Shown: piece after piece, positions 36,788 through 45,599 of the stretch
Position numbering within the stretch: position 1 is the stretch's first letter
How the letters are laid out: each line of letters starts with the position of its first letter
Assembly: GCA_039990395.1 (NCBI GenBank)
Contig: JBDXFZ010000146.1
Location: forward strand, 682,001 to 746,000
Reading direction: 5' to 3'
Origin: CALINF01 sp039990395
Lineage (GTDB): Bacteria; Pseudomonadota; Gammaproteobacteria; Pseudomonadales; Halieaceae
DNA: 64,000 nt
Translations under genes and position numbers: made by a program
The notes under the pieces: model-generated
What the model was told of the DNA's origin: nothing
Database searches by the model: none
What the model saw: only the letters and a program-made list of their open reading frames with translations

Positions 36788-37153
36788 TCATCCCCCGGCG
36801 CGTTTTACCGAATACCCAAGTTTTGTTAGCTCATCGTGCAGAATGTCTCTCTTGTCCCCCTGAATCTCGATTTCTCCATCCTTGACGCTACCGCCGACCC
36901 CACATTTTTGTTTTAACCGTTTGGCCAGTGCTTTTAGCTCCGGCTGCGCCAGCGGAATACCGCTTATGAGCGTCACGGCTTTGCCGCCACGACCTTTGGT
37001 CTCACGGCGCAGGCGCACGATGCCGTCGCCTGTTGCCGCTGGTCGGTCCTTGCCACACACACAATCTGCAACAGCTCGATGGCATTGTGGGCAGCGACGC
37101 CCCACATCGGTTGAGTAAACTAGCGCGCTGCCGGATTTGTCCCGTTTGCTCAT
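36788..37153 (-). CDS. yciH: YciH/SUI1 family translation initiation factor-like protein
   Basis: 121 residues, the bacterial eIF1/SUI1 homologue. The N-terminal region has a CPQCHRAVADCVC cluster that looks like a small zinc-binding knuckle. It is followed by the SUI1 domain with VRLRRETKGRGGKAVTLISG and the conserved KCGVGGSVKDGEIEIQGD segment. YciH is thought to influence start-codon selection. It is divergent from slyX across 80 bases. Confidence 0.93.
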   Translation of the reverse strand: MSKRDKSGSALVYSTDVGRRCPQCHRAVADCVCGKDRPAATGDGIVRLRRETKGRGGKAVTLISGIPLAQPELKALAKRLKQKCGVGGSVKDGEIEIQGDKRDILHDELTKLGYSVKRAGG

Positions 37154-37233
37154 TGCGTTTTACCCTGTAGTGATTAAGTAGGAAAAATGTATCAGCTTGC
37201 GTATATTAACGCGCTCATCATATTCAGTAATCA

Positions 37234-37476
37234 ATGGGAGCCAGGGGATTGAACCCAAGTGAGGATATCGAGACCCAGCTGGAGGCATTGCAGACGCAGT
37301 TGTCCTATCAGGAGCACACCATCTCAACCCTTAACGACGCGATTAGCGCGCAGCAGCAGGAAATACTTCTGCTACGGCGCCAGTTAGAGCTTGTAAAGCA
37401 GCGGCTGGATGAGCAGGGTCAAGCGCCCGCGGGTGACGGGGCCGATGGCCACGATGAAAAGCCCCCCCATTACTGA
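37234..37476 (+). CDS. slyX: SlyX family protein
   Basis: 80 residues, mostly one amphipathic helix with heptad repeats (about 9-60), giving a coiled coil. It has the SlyX pattern 'LExLQTQLSYQEHTISxLNDAISxQQQEI...LRRQLxLV' and a short polar C-terminal tail ending in PPHY, which is the conserved family end. Function is not established. An in-frame TTG at 37249 is an alternative start. The next gene begins 67 bases later. Confidence 0.88.
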   Translation: MGARGLNPSEDIETQLEALQTQLSYQEHTISTLNDAISAQQQEILLLRRQLELVKQRLDEQGQAPAGDGADGHDEKPPHY

Positions 37477-37543
37477 ATCGAGATAACCCCAAAAGCGGAT
37501 AAAGATAACGTTCGTTCAACTGCGAGAGCATGAGGAGCAACCA

Positions 37544-38779
37544 ATGAGTGAAAGCGCACGCAAAGACACCCAGGAGCAGGCGGAGTTTCGCAGCTACTGT
37601 AGAGACTGGCTCGCAGACAATCGACCTGCCGACCCAACCGTACGGTTGCCGTTGTCACCGCTGGAGATTATGACCGAGGAGCAGCTTGGCTATTTGCAGG
37701 CTTGGCAAAAGTCCGCTTACGACGCCGGATTGGTGGGATGTGATTATCCCGTGGAAGTGGGTGGCGGGGGACGTAATGATTGTCAGCGCGTAGCCAATGA
37801 AGAAATGATTCGAGCGCGTACGCCGTTTTTCCCCAATGTAATCGGATTGGGTATGGCTGCTCCAACTGTGCTGCATCACGGTCAGGAAGGCGTAAAGCGG
37901 GATCTGCTGCCGCGCTTGCTCTCGGGAGAGGATATCTGGTGTCAGGGCTTCAGTGAGCCAGGCGCTGGGTCTGATTTGGCGAACGTACAAACCTTCGCCG
38001 AGCGCAAGGGCGACAAGTGGGTAATCAATGGCCACAAGGTCTGGACGTCACTTGCGCATTTTGCAGAGTGGATGATTCTTTTGTTGCGCACCGATAAGAG
38101 TCACAAGTATGACGGTCTGTCTTATTTTGTTGTGCCAATTCGTTCCGCGCTCGGCAAGGGAGTTACGGTACGCCCGTTGATCAAAATCACAGGCGAAACT
38201 GGCTTCAACGAGGTCTTGTTTGAAGACCTGGAAGTTGATGACTGCTATCGCTTGGATGAGTTGGGCAAAGGCTGGCAGGTAGCCATGACCACGTTGTTAC
38301 ACGAACGCGGTGCGGGCGAGTTGCAAACACCCCGCGCGGGTGGGCTTAAGAGCAAATCCACCCACGCGACTAACACGTCGAACCTTCTGGACCTGGCGCG
38401 CAACACGCAGCGAGACGGCAAGACCGCAGCCGACGATCCAGTAATACGCGATCGCATGATGCAGATGGTCATTCGCGAAGAAGCGCTTAAACACAATCAA
38501 CGTCGCTCGCGTGTCCCTGCGCTGCTGGACCACCCCATGCGGCTGCAATTGCAGAACAAACTGCTGTCGAGTGAGAACTCACAGGATATCGCTTCTTTAG
38601 CGGTAGATATCCAGGGCGCAGCTTCGTCACTGTATTTGGGCGATGAAAATGCCCCCTCGGGCGGTCAGTGGCCGATGGCTTACATGAATTCCTACGGGAT
38701 GACGATTGCGGCTGGCACTAGCGAAGTGCAGAGAAACATACTCGGCGAGCGTGTGCTCGGCATGCCGAAGTCGAAATAG
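37544..38779 (+). CDS. Acyl-CoA dehydrogenase family protein, subunit 1 of an adjacent pair
   Basis: 411 residues, ATG preceded by GAGGAG. Family motifs: QGFSEPGAGSDLA (FAD/substrate), KWVINGHKVWTSLAHFA, and the C-terminal GTSEVQRNILGERVLGMP. The residue preceding GTS is Ala rather than the MCAD-type Glu, so the base must come from another position, as in FadE-type heterodimers. The second ACAD follows 10 bases later, suggesting a two-protein (alpha2beta2) enzyme for a bulky or side-chain acyl-CoA. The substrate is unknown. Confidence 0.93.
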   Translation: MSESARKDTQEQAEFRSYCRDWLADNRPADPTVRLPLSPLEIMTEEQLGYLQAWQKSAYDAGLVGCDYPVEVGGGGRNDCQRVANEEMIRARTPFFPNVIGLGMAAPTVLHHGQEGVKRDLLPRLLSGEDIWCQGFSEPGAGSDLANVQTFAERKGDKWVINGHKVWTSLAHFAEWMILLLRTDKSHKYDGLSYFVVPIRSALGKGVTVRPLIKITGETGFNEVLFEDLEVDDCYRLDELGKGWQVAMTTLLHERGAGELQTPRAGGLKSKSTHATNTSNLLDLARNTQRDGKTAADDPVIRDRMMQMVIREEALKHNQRRSRVPALLDHPMRLQLQNKLLSSENSQDIASLAVDIQGAASSLYLGDENAPSGGQWPMAYMNSYGMTIAAGTSEVQRNILGERVLGMPKSK

Positions 38780-38789
38780 GGAGAAAATC

Positions 38790-39917
38790 ATGGCACAACC
38801 AAATAATTTTGGCTTTGGTGAAGAAGCTGCATTGCTTAAAGAGTCGGCGCGCAAATTCTTCGCAGAGAACCTGCCTACTGACGCTTTGCACGCCTTGGTA
38901 GCGACCGACCCAAACCCGGAACGTATGACGCAAAGCTTGTGGAACCGTGACGCATGGCAGCAGATGGTAGATCTGGGCTGGACGATGCTGGCCGTACCCG
39001 AATCAGCCGGCGGCATCGGCATGCCCCTGGTTGCAGTGGCTGGCCTGGCGGAGGAGCTGGGCCGCGCGGCATTCCCGTGTCCATTGCTGCCTACGCTCAA
39101 TGCCACCTATGTGCTGGCGGCTTGCGGTACGCAGGCGGAGGCGCCACTGGGTGAAATAGTAGAAGGACTTAGCGCTACGCTGGCGATCACGAACGCGCAG
39201 GGTAGTTGGCATACAGGATCCTCAGATGTGCGTTGTGCCGATGGCAAGCTTAACGGCACTGCCTGCTTTGTTCAGGATGCGCGCAAAGTCGACAGGCTGC
39301 TGGTCAGTGCGAGTACAGACCAGGGTGTCTCGCTGTATTGGGTAGCTGCAGATGCGCCGGGTGTAACGATTGAGCCGGATGCTATTGTCGATCTCACCCG
39401 TGATCAGGCGCACGTTAACTTTGTCGACGTGGCAGCAACACCTGTGGCTGATGATGGTGTAGCTGCGCTGGATGCAGCAATGCCTGCAATCTGGACTTTG
39501 GCGGCTGCCGACATGGTGGGTGCTGGTGAATGGCAATTGCAAACGTCGGTGGAATACGTCTCCGCAAGAAAACAGTTCGACCACGCGCTGGGCTTTTTTC
39601 AGGCGGTCAAGCACCCCCTGGTCAACGTAATGATCAAGGTTGATGAAGCCAAATCTCTGGTCTACAACGCTGCATGTGCTTTAGACAGTGAACCCGAAAA
39701 GGCTCGAAAGTATGCGCATATGGCCAAGGCATCCGCGAGTGATATGGCGGGTTTCGCATCGGGCCGCTCCGTACAATCGCATGGGGGTATAGGGTTTACC
39801 TGGGAGTGTTTTGTACATCTGTATTTTAAGCGACAGAAGCACAGCCAAGTGCTGTGGGGTGATGGAGCGTGGCATCGAGCGCAGTTGGCCGATACCTTGT
39901 TGGGTGCCGCTGCCTAG
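38790..39917 (+). CDS. Acyl-CoA dehydrogenase family protein, subunit 2 of an adjacent pair
   Basis: 375 residues from the ATG at 38790, preceded by AGGGAG (an upstream in-frame start at 38706 would overlap the previous gene). ACAD fold: N-terminal helical domain, a middle beta domain that lacks the usual TEP-GSD loop, and a C-terminal domain with SVQSHGGIGFTWECFVHLYF. The weak middle motif and the strong HGGIGFTWE are typical of the partner chain in heterodimeric ACADs, such as those of sterol side-chain degradation. Forms an operon with the preceding gene. Confidence 0.92.
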   Translation: MAQPNNFGFGEEAALLKESARKFFAENLPTDALHALVATDPNPERMTQSLWNRDAWQQMVDLGWTMLAVPESAGGIGMPLVAVAGLAEELGRAAFPCPLLPTLNATYVLAACGTQAEAPLGEIVEGLSATLAITNAQGSWHTGSSDVRCADGKLNGTACFVQDARKVDRLLVSASTDQGVSLYWVAADAPGVTIEPDAIVDLTRDQAHVNFVDVAATPVADDGVAALDAAMPAIWTLAAADMVGAGEWQLQTSVEYVSARKQFDHALGFFQAVKHPLVNVMIKVDEAKSLVYNAACALDSEPEKARKYAHMAKASASDMAGFASGRSVQSHGGIGFTWECFVHLYFKRQKHSQVLWGDGAWHRAQLADTLLGAAA

Positions 39918-39965
39918 CGCGGTCTTCGCTGCGCTGATCGTTGTTCTTTATTTGAGGAGTTCAAG

Positions 39966-41675
39966 ATGACCTGGAAAACTGCGCTACTGGTTCTTGTTGC
40001 TTTGCTGGCGGGTATTGCCGTTGTGTTTAACATTGCTACGCGCACGCCTGCGCCACCGCAGCATCAGGTGTACATCAATGGCGATGTGCTGACGATGGAT
40101 GAAGGCAATCGGATTGCCGAAGCAATATCAGTACGAGCAGGCCTGATTGAGGCGGTGGGCAGCACAGATGAGATTATGGCGGGCGTTACCGACTCCACAG
40201 AGGTGGTCGATCTGCACGGGCGCACGCTGCTGCCGGGATTTATCGATGCCCATGGGCATTTTCCAGGCTCCGGTCTTACCAGTATCTCGGCAGACTTGAA
40301 CAGTCCACCCATCGGCGACAAAGCCAATATGGCAGAGGTGCTTGATAGCTTGAGAGAAGAAGCTGCCAAGCGAGCGCCGGGTGAATGGGTGGCGGGCTGG
40401 GGCTACGACGATACGCTGCTGGCTGAGATGCGGCACCCCACTCGAGAGGAACTTGACTCTGTATCCACTGAGCATCCAGTCGCTGCCGTTCACGTGTCAG
40501 GACACATGCTCGTCGCTAACAGTCTTGCGCTGGAAATGGCTGGCATTGATGAAAGTACGCCCAACCCCGAGGGAGGCGTCATCGTAAAAGACCCCGCCAG
40601 TGGCAAGTTGACTGGCCTGCTTGAAGAAACCGCGACCTATCCGGTACGGACTCCCATGATGGACTTTGGCTTTTCCGACATCTTCACCATGATGAAGTCG
40701 GCGGCTCAAGAATATGCACAGGTGGGTGTTACCACTGCGCAGTCTGGGGGAATTTCTCCGGCGCTGGGCAAAGGTTTGGTGTTGTTCAGCCGCTTTGGAA
40801 TCGTACCCATGCGCGTACTGGTTTTTCCATTTGAGACTGAGTTCGGAGAAACCCTACTTAATGGCGAGTTTGATCCGTCGAGCTACTCAGGCGATCGTGT
40901 AGAAGTGGGGCCTGTCAAACTGGTTGCGGATGGCAGTATTCAGGGTTACACGGGTTATTTGGGCCACCCTTACCACGAGCCGTTTAAAGGGGATGAGACC
41001 TATCGTGGCTATCCGGCTATTCCCAGAGATGTACTGTTTGACAAGGTCGAGAAGCTGCATAAAGCGGGCTACCACCTTGCGATTCACGGCAATGGTGATG
41101 AATCGATAGAAGACATCCTGGATGCCTTCGAGGCAGCACAGCAGGTGTATCCCGTTGAAGATCCCCGGATGATACTGATTCATTCCCAGATGGCGCGTGA
41201 GGATCAAGTGGCGCGTATGAAAGCGCTAGGCGTAACGCCCAGTTTCTTTACGGCGCATACCTGGTACTGGGGTGATCGACACCGCGACATTTTTATGGGA
41301 CCCGAGCGTGCTGCGGTGATGAGCCCCTCGCGGTGGGCACAGGACTACGACGTGCGGTTCAGTTCTCATCTGGATACCCCCGTAACGCCCATGCTGCCGC
41401 TGCAGGCCGTGTGGAGTTCCGTTCACCGTATCACCTACGGCGGTGATACTCTGGGTGAAGATCAGCGTATTGACGTGATGGATGCATTGCGTGCTGTGAC
41501 CATTGATGCGGCTTATCAGATATTTCAAGATGATAATCGCGGTTCGCTGGAACCAGGCAAGTACGCCGATCTGGTGGTGTTGTCGGGCAACCCGCTCAGT
41601 GACCCAATGGCCATGCGTGACTTGAAGGTAGAGCGCACGGTTGTGGGTGGCGTCACGATCTATCGCCGGCAATAG
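39966..41675 (+). CDS. Membrane-anchored amidohydrolase (YtcJ-like)
   Basis: 569 residues. An N-terminal hydrophobic segment (about 5-22) could be a signal peptide or anchor. The amidohydrolase metal-site motif DAHGHF follows the VDLHGRTLLPGF strand near 80-95; later metal ligands are expected at the AIHGNGDESI and HSQMA positions. The C-terminal part has the KYADLVVLSGNPL sandwich domain. YtcJ-type enzymes (COG1574) hydrolyse amides or N-formyl compounds; specificity is unknown. It lies 48 bases after the acyl-CoA dehydrogenase pair and may be part of that operon. Confidence 0.9.
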   Translation: MTWKTALLVLVALLAGIAVVFNIATRTPAPPQHQVYINGDVLTMDEGNRIAEAISVRAGLIEAVGSTDEIMAGVTDSTEVVDLHGRTLLPGFIDAHGHFPGSGLTSISADLNSPPIGDKANMAEVLDSLREEAAKRAPGEWVAGWGYDDTLLAEMRHPTREELDSVSTEHPVAAVHVSGHMLVANSLALEMAGIDESTPNPEGGVIVKDPASGKLTGLLEETATYPVRTPMMDFGFSDIFTMMKSAAQEYAQVGVTTAQSGGISPALGKGLVLFSRFGIVPMRVLVFPFETEFGETLLNGEFDPSSYSGDRVEVGPVKLVADGSIQGYTGYLGHPYHEPFKGDETYRGYPAIPRDVLFDKVEKLHKAGYHLAIHGNGDESIEDILDAFEAAQQVYPVEDPRMILIHSQMAREDQVARMKALGVTPSFFTAHTWYWGDRHRDIFMGPERAAVMSPSRWAQDYDVRFSSHLDTPVTPMLPLQAVWSSVHRITYGGDTLGEDQRIDVMDALRAVTIDAAYQIFQDDNRGSLEPGKYADLVVLSGNPLSDPMAMRDLKVERTVVGGVTIYRRQ

Positions 41676-41730
41676 GCGCGAGGTCGGAGTGCCCACATTG
41701 GCCTGATTGGGCAGCATTGCAGCACGGCAT

Positions 41731-41747
41731 TGCCTCATTCTGAGGCA
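41731..41747. terminator. Hairpin after the amidohydrolase gene
   Basis: TGCCTCA-TTC-TGAGGCA forms a perfect 7-bp stem with a 3-base loop, 55 bases after the stop at 41675. There is no T tract. A weak terminator is possible; the next gene has its own promoter. Confidence 0.35.
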
Positions 41748-41807
41748 TCGAAAATGCGACAGTTGTCACGAAACTTTCAGCTTCTAGACGCTGGGCGCAA
41801 TGAGTGG

Positions 41808-41836
41808 TTGAAAGCCACAAGCAAAGTGGATATAAA
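41808..41836 (+). promoter_or_regulatory. Sigma70-type promoter for the gene at 41905
   Basis: TTGAAA (41808-41813), a 17-base spacer, then TATAAA (41831-41836). Both are one base from consensus. It is 69 bases before the start codon. Transcription would begin near 41844, giving a leader of about 60 bases. Confidence 0.65.
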
Positions 41837-41904
41837 TAGAAAAACGGCAAGCGTGACTTTCGATTTGTGCTGTTTACAACGTCGAGGAAAACAAACAGTC
41901 ATCC

Positions 41905-43641
41905 ATGTATCGCTATAGTGTCGATAACGCCATAACGTACTCCTCCGAGGATTTGGTCCTCTTCAAGGAGTCCCCATTCGCTTCGTTCATGGAGCGTCTG
42001 ACGCTCGAAAACCCCAGCCACGGCATACCTGCGGATATTGATTCATCTGCTCCACTGGATTCAGTGCTGCGCCAGGATGATATTGCAGACACGCTGCGGC
42101 TTGAGGGTAGAAATGTCGCCTTGATTGATTGGGATGCCCCGGAGCAACAACGCCGCGCTGATACGTTGGCTGCCATGCGCAAAGGGGTAGATTTCGTCGT
42201 CAATGGTCAACTGGCGCTCGGACCGTTGTCAGGCTCGGCGAATCTGCTGATGCGAACCAGCGGTTTTTCCGAACTAGGTGATTTTCTCTTTGTGCCTTGT
42301 AGTACGCAGGAAAAAACAACATTACAGGCCGCGTTTCGTCTGTGCTTTTTGGCTGACCTTCTTCATAGCCTGCAAGGGCAGTTGCCGCCTCAGATGCTGA
42401 TTATTCGTGGTGGTTCTAATGTTGTGCCACTGCAAACAGAAGACCACATATTCCACTTTCGCGCAGTTAAACAACGTTTCATGAACGCGCAAAGAGCGTT
42501 CCGTAAACATCGTATGCCCGATCCCGCCGAGTCTTCCCATTTCGGGCGTTGGTCGGATTGTGCGAACGAATTGCTTAAGCAACGAGCGCTGGCAGGGGAC
42601 AGTGAGGCGCTGCCACCTGTGCTGGAATCTGAAGAGCACACGTTACCCGTCGTGCAGGCCGCAAACGCTGGCGGTGCTCCAACGTCCATTAGTGATGTGA
42701 ACCCACAAGAGCAAGTAGATCCCGTTGTCCAATCCGAAATGGCAACGCCGCCGCAAGGTTTTTCCGCAGAGCCTGGTCGTCGATTTAATAAGGGTATAAC
42801 GGTTAGCGGAACACTTGCTGATCAGGCTCAGGGTATGAGTAGTGCAACGCCCGCACCGACTAGTGGTTTGCCTCGGACAGAGTCTTTAGAGCCAACAGTC
42901 ACGGTTTCGTCGGTCGAGCCAGGATTGACTACAGCAGCGCGGGACAGCGCGTTGCTGACAGATCTTCAGTTCATCGGCAAAGCCAGTGACTTCGGCCGCA
43001 ACCCTCCGGGCGGCGTGGAGCGGCGCCAACCTAGGATAAGGACAGCGCCTGAATCACGATTGGGCGTTGACGAGCCTGCCGCAGTCAACGCTAAGGCGAA
43101 AACGTCGGGAGTCGCGCTGGGCGCTGAGGAAGAAGCGCACGGTAATTCAGCGCCCCCGGTGATGACCGAGCGCCCGGATTCTCTGCCCAGCCCAACATTG
43201 CATGGCGCCTCGGACTGGGACGTTGCTCGCACAGATAGAGCGTTTGCAGAGACCAGCCGCGCCGAGCCCACTGTAGCGAAGTCCCTAGCGGAGTCAGAAA
43301 GTCAGGAAGCCGCACCACACCCTTTGGACAGCGGCGAATTCAATATCAATCATCGATCATTGGTGGATCGAGACGATGCGCCTATCCCGTCAAAAATAGC
43401 TGCGCCGCCGCCTGCTCTGGGTCCGCAAAGAGGCGTGTCAGAGGATTCAGCGTTCGGAGACGTTGAGGATGAATTGCTGCTCGCCGCTATGCAATCTCGA
43501 GACCAGAAAGAACCAAGAGAACGTAGAGAGCAAAGAGAGCCCAGAGAACCAAGCGCTGGCTGGGACGACGAGGACCCGTTAGCAGTCAGGCCCTTTAGCA
43601 GTCATTTAATTACGAATCGCGATCCAGAGGACGAGAGTTAG
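41905..43641 (+). CDS. Unknown protein: degenerate RecB-like nuclease domain with long disordered tail
   Basis: 578 residues in two parts. Residues 1-235 follow the layout of the TM0106 family of RecB-like nucleases: a start like 'ITYSSEDLVLFKESPFASFME', then 'AAMRKGVDFVVNGQLALGPLSGSANLLMR', then 'LQAAFRLCFLADLLHSLQGQLPPQ'. The expected catalytic D (usually GxADxL) reads GSANLL, and the usual DxK after it is lost (PCSTQEK), so the domain looks inactive. The remaining 340 residues are low-complexity, rich in Pro, Ser, Glu and Arg, ending in REP/RER repeats near 537-549. Function unknown; probably a scaffold or binding protein. The homology is my pattern judgement, not a search. It has its own promoter. 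Confidence 0.7.
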   Translation: MYRYSVDNAITYSSEDLVLFKESPFASFMERLTLENPSHGIPADIDSSAPLDSVLRQDDIADTLRLEGRNVALIDWDAPEQQRRADTLAAMRKGVDFVVNGQLALGPLSGSANLLMRTSGFSELGDFLFVPCSTQEKTTLQAAFRLCFLADLLHSLQGQLPPQMLIIRGGSNVVPLQTEDHIFHFRAVKQRFMNAQRAFRKHRMPDPAESSHFGRWSDCANELLKQRALAGDSEALPPVLESEEHTLPVVQAANAGGAPTSISDVNPQEQVDPVVQSEMATPPQGFSAEPGRRFNKGITVSGTLADQAQGMSSATPAPTSGLPRTESLEPTVTVSSVEPGLTTAARDSALLTDLQFIGKASDFGRNPPGGVERRQPRIRTAPESRLGVDEPAAVNAKAKTSGVALGAEEEAHGNSAPPVMTERPDSLPSPTLHGASDWDVARTDRAFAETSRAEPTVAKSLAESESQEAAPHPLDSGEFNINHRSLVDRDDAPIPSKIAAPPPALGPQRGVSEDSAFGDVEDELLLAAMQSRDQKEPRERREQREPREPSAGWDDEDPLAVRPFSSHLITNRDPEDES

Positions 43642-43650
43642 CTCACGCAT

Positions 43651-44316
43651 TCACTCTCTAAGCATGCCGCCTTTAGGCCGGATAAACAGACCTTCCCCCT
43701 CCGCAGTTACTTTGCCGTCGAGGAGCATGCGACCTATCACCCGCACTTTCCGCTCACTCAAAATCGTTGTTTCGGCCTCTAGTGTTAAGTCCGTATTGAG
43801 TGGCGTTGGCCTGTGATAGCTGATCTTGAGAGACCCGGTCATACCGGATTGCTTGGTGGTTATCTGCGCCATACCTAGAAACTGATCAAGTACTGCTGCG
43901 ATATAACCTCCGTGCGCGTGGCCAGGTGGGCCCTCATACGCCCAGCCGAAGCGCACTGTGCCATGGGCTTTATGGTCATCCAGCCAGAGGTTTAAGCCCG
44001 GATTCAAAGGATTACTCCAGCCACCCACGCCATTCATTTCGTGGTTCACTTGCCCGTAGCTGCCATGACTGCCATCTCTACAGAACTCGATTAGCCCGAA
44101 GAGCCTGTCGGTGTTGGCAAAGTCCTGAGTTTCCTCCTCCAGGCGCTGTGCGATCCGGTTGAGGTCCTGTGTTGGCGGCGTGCTGGTCATCAACACATTC
44201 GTCAGTTCTCGCAGTGCCTGCGCCACGCGGCGCTTTGCTTCCCAATGCTCGGAGTAGGGTGGGGTGATCTCTTCCGAGGCGAACGCGTCGTACATCGGAT
44301 GGTCATCATTGCACAT
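43651..44316 (-). CDS. PaaI-type thioesterase (hotdog fold)
   Basis: 221 residues. An N-terminal helical extension of about 90 residues precedes a hotdog domain of the acyl-CoA thioesterase group. The core helix motif is GHAHGGYIAAVLDQFLG near 130-148, followed by a LKISYHRPTPL strand. It probably hydrolyses an acyl-CoA released by the operon's substrate pathway. Last gene of a minus-strand run with the epoxide hydrolase and the SRPBCC-SDR fusion. It ends 10 bases from the convergent unknown gene. Confidence 0.85.
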   Translation of the reverse strand: MCNDDHPMYDAFASEEITPPYSEHWEAKRRVAQALRELTNVLMTSTPPTQDLNRIAQRLEEETQDFANTDRLFGLIEFCRDGSHGSYGQVNHEMNGVGGWSNPLNPGLNLWLDDHKAHGTVRFGWAYEGPPGHAHGGYIAAVLDQFLGMAQITTKQSGMTGSLKISYHRPTPLNTDLTLEAETTILSERKVRVIGRMLLDGKVTAEGEGLFIRPKGGMLRE

Positions 44317-44349
44317 AGTCTTGGAATGGTCCCTTATGGTGGCTGTCAG

Positions 44350-45495
44350 CTAACGAATTTCACGGAAACAGGCTCTCACCTCATTGATAAACAGCTCTGG
44401 CTTCTCCAGCGCTGCAAAGTGCCCGCCCTCACTGGGCTCACTCCAATACACGATATTCTTGAGTCTCAGTTCTGCCCAGCGCCTCGAGGCCAAGAAAATA
44501 TCTTTAGGAAACACGGAGCAGCCAATAGGGGTATTTAGTGGCCCCAAGTGCGTATCGTGGAAACTCTCCCAATAGATGCGCGCGCTACTGGCTGCGGAGT
44601 TGGTGAGCCAGTACAGCATCACATTGTCTAATAACTCATCTTTGCTAAGGACATTCAGGGGGTTTTTTACGCCATTCTCCTCTGAGTCAGTCCATGACTG
44701 AAACTTCTCCACTATCCAGGCCATCTGCCCCACGGGTGAGTCAGCCAGACCGTAGCTCAGGGTTTGGGGGCGCGAAGCCTGTTGGTTTGAATACCCTGAA
44801 TCCCATCGGTTGTAATACTGAGCGCCTGCCAACGCCTGCTGCTCCTGTGGAGTGAGATCATCAAGGTCTTCCGGCGCTGCGAATACCATATTGATGTGCA
44901 CCCCTATGCAGTGCTCAGGGTCAGCCATGGCAACAGTCTGGCTGACCGCGCTGCCCCAGTCGCCGCCCTGACTAACGTACCGGCTATAGCCGAGCCGTTG
45001 CATTAGTGTTGCCCACATTTCCCCAATGCGCTCGATGCCCGTGCCGGTGGCAGATGGCTTGTCAGAAAACGCGAAGCCGGGAAGCGACGGTGCAATGATA
45101 TGAAAGGCATCGTCGGGAGAGCCACCCTTTAATGTGGGATCAAGCAGATCGGCGATTACGTGGCGAAATTCCAGCACAGAGCCAGGCCAACCATGTGTGA
45201 TAAGTAAAGGCATTGCATTCGGGTGAGGGCTGCGACAATGCAGGAAATGGATATCCAAACCATCGATAGAGGTTTTGAACTGCGGCCAACTATTCAGTAA
45301 TTCTTCGCAGCGCCGCCAGTCGTATTGCTCTTGCCAGTACTTGGCAAGAGGTCGTACAAATGACAGTGGAACCCCCTGATCCCAGTTCTCGACGGTTTCT
45401 TTCTCAGGCCAGCGTGTCTGGGCGATGCGCTGGCGCAACTGGTGGAGCTCATCGTCGGGAATGTCGACGGTAAACGGTCGGATAGTGTCACTCAT
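44350..45495 (-). CDS. Epoxide hydrolase, alpha/beta-hydrolase fold with EHN lid domain
   Basis: 381 residues. The N-terminal EHN region (PFTVDIPDDELHQLRQRI...RWPE) is typical of microsomal-type epoxide hydrolases. The oxyanion HGWPGS is at about 101-106, the nucleophile Asp179 is in GGDWGS, and the C-terminal GGHFAALE supplies the catalytic His. It opens an epoxide to a diol through an ester intermediate. Likely co-transcribed with the upstream SDR fusion (104-base gap) and the downstream thioesterase. The substrate is unknown. Confidence 0.92.
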   Translation of the reverse strand: MSDTIRPFTVDIPDDELHQLRQRIAQTRWPEKETVENWDQGVPLSFVRPLAKYWQEQYDWRRCEELLNSWPQFKTSIDGLDIHFLHCRSPHPNAMPLLITHGWPGSVLEFRHVIADLLDPTLKGGSPDDAFHIIAPSLPGFAFSDKPSATGTGIERIGEMWATLMQRLGYSRYVSQGGDWGSAVSQTVAMADPEHCIGVHINMVFAAPEDLDDLTPQEQQALAGAQYYNRWDSGYSNQQASRPQTLSYGLADSPVGQMAWIVEKFQSWTDSEENGVKNPLNVLSKDELLDNVMLYWLTNSAASSARIYWESFHDTHLGPLNTPIGCSVFPKDIFLASRRWAELRLKNIVYWSEPSEGGHFAALEKPELFINEVRACFREIR

Positions 45496-45599
45496 CGATT
45501 ATGCTCTGTCAGTCAACGGTGCAATTACCCTAGCGATGCAAAAGGCTTATTGCAAGAGTGTGTCTGATCGCTTACTTGCAGTGGTGTGCGAAGACTGGG

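Noticed and set aside
42322..42689. Minus-strand ORFs across the RecB-like gene
   Set aside because: They are antisense to a long gene with its own promoter and show no recognisable domain.
43500..43560. REP/RER codon repeat as a DNA repeat or CRISPR-like array
   Set aside because: It is a short in-frame low-complexity tract in the disordered tail, with no spacer structure.
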